From: an uncultured Collinsella sp.
GTDB lineage: Bacteria; Actinomycetota; Coriobacteriia; Coriobacteriales; Coriobacteriaceae
Direction: 5' to 3'
Assembly: GCA_900761995.1 (NCBI GenBank)
Contig: CAAFEY010000166.1
Coordinates: forward strand, 1-6,279
DNA length: 6,279 nt
Shown piece after piece: positions 1 through 4,477 of this stretch. The notes beneath the pieces were generated by a model, which was given only the letters and a program-made list of their open reading frames with translations, did not search any database and had not been told where the DNA came from. The stretch's first letter is position 1; each line of letters starts with the position of its first letter. The position numbers and the translations under genes were made by a program.

Positions 1-1
1 C

Positions 2-694
2 ACTGCCGTTATCACCCACTACGGCTATGCCCGCCAGGACCGCAAGGCCGGCCCGCGCGAGCCCATCACCGCCCGCCTCGTCGCCAACCTGCTCGAGCGC
101 GCCGGCGTCAACCGCATCATCACCCTCGACCTGCACCAGGGTCAGATCCAGGGCTTCTTCGATATCCCGGTTAACCACCTGTCCGCACTGCCGCTGTTTG
201 GCCAGTACTACAACGACATGCACTTCGACACCGACAACCTGGTCGTCGTCTCCCCCGATGTGGGCCGCGCCAAGGCCGCCAAGAAGCTGTCCGACATGCT
301 TGGCTGCGACCTGGCCATCGCCCACAAGGGTCGTCCGCGCCACAACGCCGCCGAGGTCATGGGCATCATCGGTGACATCAAGGGCAAGACCTGCATCATC
401 AACGACGACATGATCGACACCGCTGGCACCCTGTGCGCCAACGTCAAGGAGCTCAAGGCCATGGGCGCCGGCGACATCTACGTGTGCGCCACCCACGGCA
501 TCTTCTCCGGCCCGGCTATCGAGCGCCTCAACGACGCCCCCATCGTCGAGTGCGTCGTCACCGACGCCATCCCCGTCGAGGTCGGCGGCAAGATCAAGAC
601 CATCTCGGTCGCCGAGGAGTTCGCTCAGGCCATCTCCGCCGTTTACCACGAGGAGCCCGTCTCCACGCTCGTCGGCGGCGACTTCGCGCTGTAA
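2..694 (+). CDS. prs: Ribose-phosphate pyrophosphokinase (PRPP synthetase), 5'-truncated by the window edge
   Basis: This enzyme makes 5-phosphoribosyl-1-diphosphate from ribose 5-phosphate and ATP in the cytosol, feeding purine, pyrimidine, histidine, tryptophan and NAD synthesis. The frame is open from base 2 and gives 230 residues to a TAA stop. Full-length Prs is about 310-330 residues, so roughly 90 N-terminal residues lie outside the window. Visible family signatures (numbered from the first visible residue) are the catalytic flexible-loop motif GYARQDRK at 8-15 followed by REPITA, the DLHQGQIQGFFDIPV segment at 43-57, VVVSPDVGRAKAAKKL at 81-96, KGRPRHNAAEVM at 109-120, and the PRPP-binding loop DDMIDTAGT at 135-143. 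All are intact, so the enzyme should be active. The first visible residues read THYGYARQDRK where many homologues have PYFGYARQDRK, a mild variation. An in-frame ATG at 218 is internal and is not the start. A strong terminator follows. Confidence 0.97.
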   Translation, partial: TAVITHYGYARQDRKAGPREPITARLVANLLERAGVNRIITLDLHQGQIQGFFDIPVNHLSALPLFGQYYNDMHFDTDNLVVVSPDVGRAKAAKKLSDMLGCDLAIAHKGRPRHNAAEVMGIIGDIKGKTCIINDDMIDTAGTLCANVKELKAMGAGDIYVCATHGIFSGPAIERLNDAPIVECVVTDAIPVEVGGKIKTISVAEEFAQAISAVYHEEPVSTLVGGDFAL

Positions 695-728
695 TCTGCG
701 GCACATCGCATCATCTTCGATGTTTTTT

Positions 729-759
729 AAGGGTCGGAAGCATACTTCCGACCCTTTTT
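729..759 (+). terminator. Rho-independent terminator of prs
   Basis: A perfect 10-bp stem (GGGTCGGAAG at 731-740 and CTTCCGACCC at 745-754) encloses a CATA tetraloop and is followed by five T residues (755-759). Two A residues before the stem can pair with the first two T residues. It lies 36 bases after the prs stop codon and separates prs from the accessory block that follows. Confidence 0.93.
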
Positions 760-766
760 CTATTCC

Positions 767-999
767 TCGTCAACCTGCCCTGGACAGTTAGTTCAGATAC
801 GTATTTATTTAAAGCCCCGAAGGGCCGTTCGGAGCTTTCTGAGCTCCCCGACGGACGCCATGCCGCCCAAAACTCATCGTTTTCGAGCATTACCGCTGCA
901 CATTTACCCTCAAATCATCCTCGGAAGCCCTTAGAAACGCCTCGAACGCGCGATGCCTTATACGTATCTGAACCAACTGTCCAGCAGTTGTCGTCAACC
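767..999. repeat. 9-bp direct repeat bracketing inverted-repeat element 1
   Basis: TCGTCAACC occurs at 767-775 and again at 991-999, in the same orientation, just outside the two terminal inverted repeats of element 1 (5 bases from the left arm, 7 from the right). A short direct repeat in this position could be a target-site duplication from insertion, although the small gaps mean either that the true element ends lie slightly further out or that the match is chance. Confidence 0.4.
781..983. mobile_element. Element 1: 203-bp inverted-repeat element (family A), MITE/REPIN-like
   Basis: The element is bounded by 24-bp inverted repeats at 781-804 and 960-983 that match at 23 of 24 positions. 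Each arm reads inward TGGACAGTTRGTTCAGATAC followed by GTAT, where R is A in the left arm and G in the right. The pairing extends one further base outward (C780 with G984). No convincing protein is encoded inside. The interior holds a small stem-loop (GGAGCT at 831-836 with AGCTCC at 842-847, plus flanking CCGT/ACGG pairing). The same ends bound element 2 (2308-2511), but the two interiors show no similarity that I can see on either strand. No transposase is present, so any mobility would need an enzyme encoded elsewhere. The repeat structure is directly visible; mobility is inferred. Confidence 0.7.
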
Positions 1000-1146
1000 C
1001 TCGCGGAAGAGCTCGATTTCCCGCAATCCCCTCAACCAATTCCTCCGACTTCATAACACTCAGCCGTTCATGGCGCACAACACCCCACTGAGCGAAAAGA
1101 ACGACGCGGCGACCGCGTTTCGCCAACGGCTTAGTACCTTGTAGTT

Positions 1147-2274
1147 ATGACGACCGTGATTTCACATCTCTCCGCCCTCCGCGCGATTCGCCGCGCACGA
1201 CGGGCTTACTCTGCGCTTCCGTGGGACTCCATCGACGGCGGACAGCAATCACAAGCTCTGGCTGGCTGCATCCCCAATAATGACGCCATAGACTTTGACG
1301 CGCTTTCGATGCTCGATGCCTGGAATGAAGACGATTCCGAACTGCTCGATCTTCTCGTTTCAAACGAAGACAACAGACGTCCCGACAAGCGACTTCTTCA
1401 GCATATTCTCTCTGCCCCGCTTCCCGAAGGGGCGATTATGCACATCGAGGCTGACATCTATGCCACATCCCCTGCCATAACGGCGTTACTGTGTTCCAAA
1501 AATGAATCGGTCGCCAAAACCTTAATGCTTCTCATGGAACTGCTCGGAACGTATTCTCTTCCGCCCGAGGCAACCTACCCCATCGCCTATGACGACATCT
1601 GGCCCAAGGCCGACACCTTCGAAGCGACGAACGATCTCGATTGCCGGAGCGACCAGTCGGTGACCGAGCAGCAAAATGAAACCCGCTACGAACAGGCGCA
1701 CTACAAATGCGAGCCAGCCACGACCATCGAGGAGCTCGAGGCGATCGCACGGTTCGCAAAAAGCAGCTCATATACCTCGTTTCGCACAGCCGTCAAACTT
1801 GCCCGACCCGGATCTGCATCCCCAGCCGAATCCCTAATGTTTGCTGTTCTCGGAGCGCCCATGCGCTTTGGCGGATTCGGGTGTTGCAGTCTGCCCATGG
1901 GCGGCCTGCTACTCAACTATCGAGTCGACTTCGACGCCCTTGCGGTCAACATGTCCTCGGGCATCCCCTACGCCATCTGCGACTTATATTGCCCGGCAGC
2001 CGGTGTCGACAACGAATACAACGGAATTGGGCATGAGCTTCAAAACGCTCGCATCCACGATGGCAATCGAAATAATGGCCTCAAGGCAATGGGCATCCAC
2101 GTCCTGGTTATCAATCGCGACCAAATGAAAGACCTTGTTGCACTCGAAGCCTTCGCCCAAACGATGCATCGACTCGCGGGAGTCCGATTCCGCTACCGTA
2201 TCAAGGGATATCGCAAGCGTCAGGCCGCTTGGCTCAACGCTCTGCGGGCCGGAATCGGCCTTGCACCGGTCTAA
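1147..2274 (+). CDS. Putative PD-(D/E)XK (DUF559/Vsr-like) endonuclease-domain protein
   Basis: The gene encodes 375 residues of no experimentally known function that I can name. The N-terminal half (about 1-185) is unassigned, with a basic start (RAIRRARRA at 12-20), an acidic stretch around 60-76 and a low-complexity polar linker near 160-185. The C-terminal half (about 225-350) follows the layout of DUF559/Vsr-type nuclease domains: SPAES at 225-229, a CDLYCP strand at 278-283, EYNG at 290-293 with a histidine at 296, DGNRNNGLKAMG at 305-316, then a hydrophobic strand HVLVI at 318-322. Candidate catalytic residues are E228, D279 and E290. A basic tail follows (RYRIKGYRKRQ at 349-359). ATG 1147 is the first start after an in-frame stop at 1132; no Shine-Dalgarno sequence is visible, so translation may be leaderless or weak. 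Codon use is unlike that of its neighbours. Similar proteins are, to my recollection, common in Coriobacteriia. The nuclease fold is inferred from motifs only. Confidence 0.6.
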   Translation: MTTVISHLSALRAIRRARRAYSALPWDSIDGGQQSQALAGCIPNNDAIDFDALSMLDAWNEDDSELLDLLVSNEDNRRPDKRLLQHILSAPLPEGAIMHIEADIYATSPAITALLCSKNESVAKTLMLLMELLGTYSLPPEATYPIAYDDIWPKADTFEATNDLDCRSDQSVTEQQNETRYEQAHYKCEPATTIEELEAIARFAKSSSYTSFRTAVKLARPGSASPAESLMFAVLGAPMRFGGFGCCSLPMGGLLLNYRVDFDALAVNMSSGIPYAICDLYCPAAGVDNEYNGIGHELQNARIHDGNRNNGLKAMGIHVLVINRDQMKDLVALEAFAQTMHRLAGVRFRYRIKGYRKRQAAWLNALRAGIGLAPV

Positions 2275-2307
2275 ACGGCGAATCCCCCGTGCGCCGTCGA
2301 GCAGGGC

Positions 2308-2511
2308 TGGACAGTTAGTTCAGATACGTATAAATAGACACACTGAATTAGGCTATTTTGCAGTCATCTCTATACCATTCGTCCTATTTTAAGGCCGGGT
2401 AGACTTCAAAACAGCGTCATATGGACTAACTGAAGCGCCAAAAACAATGTCTCGGCATTGAATTGAGCAATTCGAGGCCTCAGATTTATACGTATCTGAA
2501 CTAACTGTCCA
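2308..2511. mobile_element. Element 2: 204-bp inverted-repeat element (family A), MITE/REPIN-like
   Basis: The element is bounded by perfect 28-bp inverted repeats at 2308-2335 and 2484-2511. Each reads inward TGGACAGTTAGTTCAGATAC followed by GTATAAAT. The first 24 bases equal the left end of element 1. The length differs from element 1 by one base, yet the interior is unrelated and distinctly AT-richer. The ORFs that run through it simply translate the repeat and look non-coding. A further 8-bp inverted match (GCCGTCGA at 2293-2300 with TCGACGGC at 2521-2528) lies outside the arms, so the flanks may add to a cruciform. It begins 33 bases after the stop codon of the nuclease-like gene. Confidence 0.72.
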
Positions 2512-2612
2512 CCTCGACTTTCGACGGCCCCCAAACGCACCCAAATAACCTCAATTGCCCACCATTTGACAGCGGCAACAGGGTCGCTCACCATAGCAGG
2601 CGACAAATCGAC

Positions 2613-2619
2613 GAAAGGA
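2613..2619 (+). promoter_or_regulatory. Ribosome binding site of pth
   Basis: GAAAGGA stands five bases before ATG 2625. It selects this start over the in-frame ATG at 2655 (residue 11), which has no such sequence before it and would cut into the first strand of the conserved GLGNPG fold. Confidence 0.8.
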
Positions 2620-2624
2620 CAAAC

Positions 2625-3254
2625 ATGGCAGCTGCACAGCCGCTTAAGATTCGCATGGTCGCCGGCCTTGGCAACCCGGGCGAGGAATATGCCGAGACCC
2701 GCCACAACGCCGGCTTTAAGGCGATCGACGAGCTGGCCCGTCAGGCCGGCGTCACGTACTGGAAAAACCAGGCCGGTGCCGAGGTCGCGCTCATCAACAT
2801 CAACGACCCCGAGGAAGAGGGTGGCAAGCGCCAGATCGTGCTGGTCAAGCCGCAGTCGTATATGAACACCTCGGGCGGCCCCATCTCCAAGCTCTGCCGC
2901 GAGTACAAGATCAAGGCCGAAGAGCTGCTCGTAATCCACGACGAGCTCGATATTCCCGCCGGCGACGTGCGCGTCAAAGTAGGCGGCGGCCACGCCGGCC
3001 ACAACGGCCTGCGCTCCATCATCGACAAGATGGGCAGCCGCGACTTTAGCCGCATCCGCACCGGCATCGGCAACCCTCCCGGCAAGATGGCCGTCGCCGA
3101 CTACGTGCTCAAGCAGCTGCGCGCCCGCGAGGCCGAGGGTTTCCAGGACACCTGCTCCCGCGCCGCCGACGCCGCCGGCTTGGCGATCGTGCACGGCGTG
3201 GTCTACGCCCGCGACCACGTCAACGGCGCCGCCTCCGCCAACGGCAAACACTAA
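2625..3254 (+). CDS. pth: Peptidyl-tRNA hydrolase
   Basis: This cytosolic enzyme cleaves the ester bond of peptidyl-tRNAs released from stalled ribosomes, returning free tRNA and peptide; it is normally essential. The 209-residue length is typical of the bacterial Pth family. The core begins at residue 9 with the GLGNPG motif (14-19), followed by TRHNAGF (25-31), VKPQSYMNTSG (74-84), VIHDELDIPAG (103-113), GGGHAGHNGLRSI (120-132) and FSRIRTGIGNP (141-151). Residues N17, H27, N81, D106 and N127 fit the positions of Escherichia coli N10, H20, N68, D93 and N114, so the catalytic histidine and the substrate-contacting residues are all present. The N-terminal MAAAQP extension is short and alanine-rich. 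The upstream 113 bases to the end of element 2 hold a possible -35 box (TTGACA at 2566-2571) but no convincing -10. An inverted-repeat element begins on the base after the stop codon. Confidence 0.97.
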   Translation: MAAAQPLKIRMVAGLGNPGEEYAETRHNAGFKAIDELARQAGVTYWKNQAGAEVALININDPEEEGGKRQIVLVKPQSYMNTSGGPISKLCREYKIKAEELLVIHDELDIPAGDVRVKVGGGHAGHNGLRSIIDKMGSRDFSRIRTGIGNPPGKMAVADYVLKQLRAREAEGFQDTCSRAADAAGLAIVHGVVYARDHVNGAASANGKH

Positions 3255-3454
3255 ACCTACCATTTAGGGACAGGTTTATTTTGGCAGGTTTTATCTGCGG
3301 AAACGCCGCCGCGACTGCATCGCATTAAGCGCTGTCCTGCCATACAAACACAGCATCCCAAAGGGGGCCGGTCTCACCGCAACGTGAGACCGGCCCCCTT
3401 TGCCGTTTTGCCTGATAAAACCGACCAAAATAAACCTGTCCCTTTTTGGTAGGT
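3255..3454. mobile_element. Element 3: 200-bp inverted-repeat element (family B) abutting pth
   Basis: The element is bounded by 41-bp inverted repeats at 3255-3295 and 3414-3454 that match at 36 of 41 positions; the mismatches are a TTT/AAA block and one dinucleotide. The shared core reads inward AGGGACAGGTTTATTTTGG. The left arm starts on the base after the pth TAA stop, so the element supplies the whole pth 3' untranslated region. Its centre carries a 17-bp perfect hairpin (3361-3400), listed separately. No protein-coding region is evident inside. Sequence differs from family A, but the size and the inward GGACAG box are shared. GGGACAGG-type motifs are, to my recollection, typical of repeats associated with REP-associated tyrosine transposases, so a REPIN-like nature is plausible but unproven. 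Confidence 0.7.
3361..3401. terminator. Strong hairpin inside element 3, likely terminator of pth
   Basis: A perfect 17-bp stem (AAGGGGGCCGGTCTCAC at 3361-3377 and its complement at 3384-3400) encloses a six-base CGCAAC loop. The stem ends in AA on one side and TT on the other, with a single extra T at 3401, so the U-tract is short in both directions. Stem stability alone makes it a plausible bidirectional terminator for pth, roughly 105 bases after its stop codon. It may equally be a structural part of the mobile element. Confidence 0.65.
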
Positions 3455-3459
3455 CAGAC

Positions 3460-3479
3460 GGGATAAACCGGGATAAACC
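3460..3479. repeat. Perfect tandem decamer upstream of the nfn promoter
   Basis: GGGATAAACC occurs twice in immediate succession (3460-3469 and 3470-3479), one helical turn apart. It begins six bases after element 3 ends and lies about 48-67 bases upstream of the nfn -10 box. This is a suitable place for a regulator that binds two direct half-sites on one DNA face. No regulator is identifiable. Confidence 0.6.
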
Positions 3480-3503
3480 GTTTTCCCACCTGCCGAAGAA
3501 ACA

Positions 3504-3532
3504 CGTAAACGGCATGGCCATGAGGGTATAAT
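3504..3532 (+). promoter_or_regulatory. Probable promoter of nfnAB
   Basis: A consensus -10 box TATAAT lies at 3527-3532. At the usual 16-17 base spacing the -35 region is poor (CGTAAA at 3504-3509), which suggests activator help or dependence on other contacts. A perfect 10-bp palindrome, CATGGCCATG (3513-3522), occupies the spacer and could be a repressor site. Transcription would begin near 3538-3540, leaving a leader of about 98 bases before the nfnA start codon. Confidence 0.6.
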
Positions 3533-3536
3533 TTGC

Positions 3537-3619
3537 ACCGTATGTTTGCACAACGCCTGTGCGCGTACGGTTTTATTCGGGCTACCGTCCATTTCCGTGG
3601 AGGCACGGTTCGGCAGCCC
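3537..3619 (+). promoter_or_regulatory. Structured nfn leader with alternately complementary segments
   Basis: Four segments can pair in competing ways: ACCGTA (3537-3542), TACGGT (3566-3571), ACCGT (3584-3588) and ACGGT (3605-3609). The first hairpin also contains GCACA (3548-3552) pairing with TGTGC (3558-3562), and runs into TTTTA, like a weak terminator. The second is closed by GGGCT (3579-3583) with AGCCC (3615-3619) and ends seven bases before the nfnA Shine-Dalgarno region. Pairing of segment 2 with segment 3 would prevent both hairpins. This resembles an attenuator or riboswitch-like expression platform, but I do not recognise a known riboswitch class. Confidence 0.4.
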
Positions 3620-3625
3620 TTACAA

Positions 3626-3633
3626 GAGAGGGG
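3626..3633 (+). promoter_or_regulatory. Ribosome binding site of nfnA
   Basis: GAGAGGGG ends four bases before ATG 3638. It decides the start: the open frame reaches back to a TTG at 3533, but that stretch overlaps the promoter and leader and encodes no part of the conserved protein. Confidence 0.8.
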
Positions 3634-3637
3634 TTCT

Positions 3638-4477
3638 ATGTATAAGATCCTGGAGAAGACGCAGTTCTCGGAGAAGGTGTTCAAGTTCCGCATCGAGGCG
3701 CCTGCAATCGCCAAACATGCGCACGCTGGACAGTTCCTCATGGTTCGCGCCAACGAGACGGGCGAGCGCGTCCCGTTTACCCTGGCCGGCTGGAATGGTG
3801 ACGAGGGCTGGGTCGAGTTCATCTTCATGGTGATCGGCAAGACCACCGAGATGCTGTCCACCTACGAGGCCGGCGAGTCGCTGCGCGACGTCGTGGGCCC
3901 GCTGGGCGTTCCCACCGAGATGGCCGAGGGCCCCTGCGCCGTCATTGGCGGCGGCGTCGGTCTGGCAATTGCCTTCCCGGTCGCCAAGCACCTGGTCGAG
4001 ACCGGCCACGAGGTGCACGCCATCATGGGCGCCCGCACCAAGGACCTCCTGCTCATGGAGGATCAGTTCCGCGAGCTCCTCGACGAGGACCACATCCACA
4101 TCACCACTGACGACGGCTCCTACGGCGAGCAGGGCGTTGTCACCGCTCCGCTGGAGCGCCTGCTGCAGGACAAGGCCGTGAGCCAGGTCTTCTGCGTCGG
4201 CCCCGTTCCGATGATGAAGTTCTCGACCCTCACCGCCCAGAAGTACGACACCCCCATCACCGCGTCCCTCAACCCCATCATGGTTGACGGCACCGGCATG
4301 TGCGGCTGCTGCCGCGTCGAGGTGGGCGGCGTGACCAAGTTCGCTTGCGTCGACGGCCCCGACTTCGATGCCACCCTGGTCGACTGGGATGACCTTCGTG
4401 CCCGCCAGGCCGCTTACCGTTCCGAAGAGGGCGAGTCCCTCAAGGCCTATGAGGAAAAGAGCTGCGCATGCCACTAG
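3638..4477 (+). CDS. nfnA: NADH-dependent ferredoxin:NADP+ oxidoreductase, small subunit (NfnA)
   Basis: This is the NAD(H)-binding small subunit of the cytosolic electron-bifurcating transhydrogenase, which couples NADH and reduced ferredoxin oxidation to NADP+ reduction. The 279-residue protein has the ferredoxin-NADP reductase/PyrK layout: a flavin-binding beta barrel (about 1-95) with RVPFTLA at 44-50, a nucleotide-binding domain (about 99-200) with IGGGVGLA at 103-110 and CVGPVPMM at 186-193, and a C-terminal [2Fe-2S] segment. There D217, C222, C225 and C237 have the spacing D-x4-C-x2-C-x11-C. As I recall, published Nfn structures use one aspartate and three cysteines for this cluster; C224 lies between them. 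The tail ends in CACH. PyrK, the dihydroorotate dehydrogenase subunit, is the main alternative, but the D-type cluster site and the following gene favour NfnA. The stop codon overlaps the nfnB start, indicating translational coupling. Confidence 0.9.
   Translation: MYKILEKTQFSEKVFKFRIEAPAIAKHAHAGQFLMVRANETGERVPFTLAGWNGDEGWVEFIFMVIGKTTEMLSTYEAGESLRDVVGPLGVPTEMAEGPCAVIGGGVGLAIAFPVAKHLVETGHEVHAIMGARTKDLLLMEDQFRELLDEDHIHITTDDGSYGEQGVVTAPLERLLQDKAVSQVFCVGPVPMMKFSTLTAQKYDTPITASLNPIMVDGTGMCGCCRVEVGGVTKFACVDGPDFDATLVDWDDLRARQAAYRSEEGESLKAYEEKSCACH

Larger units (their letters stand above)
781..2511. other. Accessory block between prs and pth: gene flanked by two family-A elements
   Basis: Two 203-204 bp elements with near-identical 24-bp ends stand on either side of a single gene (1147-2274), giving a composite-transposon-like layout of about 1.7 kb. 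The outermost arms are themselves inverted repeats of each other, so the whole block could behave as one unit. Base composition drops clearly relative to prs and pth, most of all in element 2, and codon use in the gene includes AGA, ATA and TTA codons that are rare in the neighbours. prs and pth are often adjacent in actinobacteria, which supports acquisition, but the insertion event itself is inferred. Confidence 0.5.

Noticed and set aside
433..1056. Forward ORF of 207 codons spanning the prs end and element 1
   Set aside because: It is out of frame with prs, arginine and histidine rich, runs through the prs terminator and stops after the inverted-repeat element, so it is not a credible gene.
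2275..2297. Terminator after the nuclease-like gene
   Set aside because: ACGGCG (2275-2280) can pair with CGCCGT (2292-2297), but the stem is only 6 bp and no T-run follows.
2422..2434. Internal degenerate copy of the family-A end in element 2
   Set aside because: TGGACTAACTGAA shares pieces with the end sequence but needs rearranged segments to align; chance similarity is likely.
2566..2597. Promoter for pth
   Set aside because: TTGACA at 2566-2571 is a perfect -35 box, but no reasonable -10 lies 16-18 bases downstream (CACCAT or CATAGC only), so it is not listed as a feature.
2406..3263. Long reverse-strand ORF of 285 codons over pth
   Set aside because: It is the antisense of pth and runs into element 2; its composition (valine, alanine and glycine rich) is the usual shadow of GC-rich codon bias, and no domain is recognisable.
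3533..3637. N-terminal extension of nfnA from an upstream TTG
   Set aside because: The stretch overlaps the -10 box and the structured leader, has no ribosome binding site and encodes no conserved residues, whereas ATG 3638 has a strong Shine-Dalgarno sequence and begins at the usual family start.
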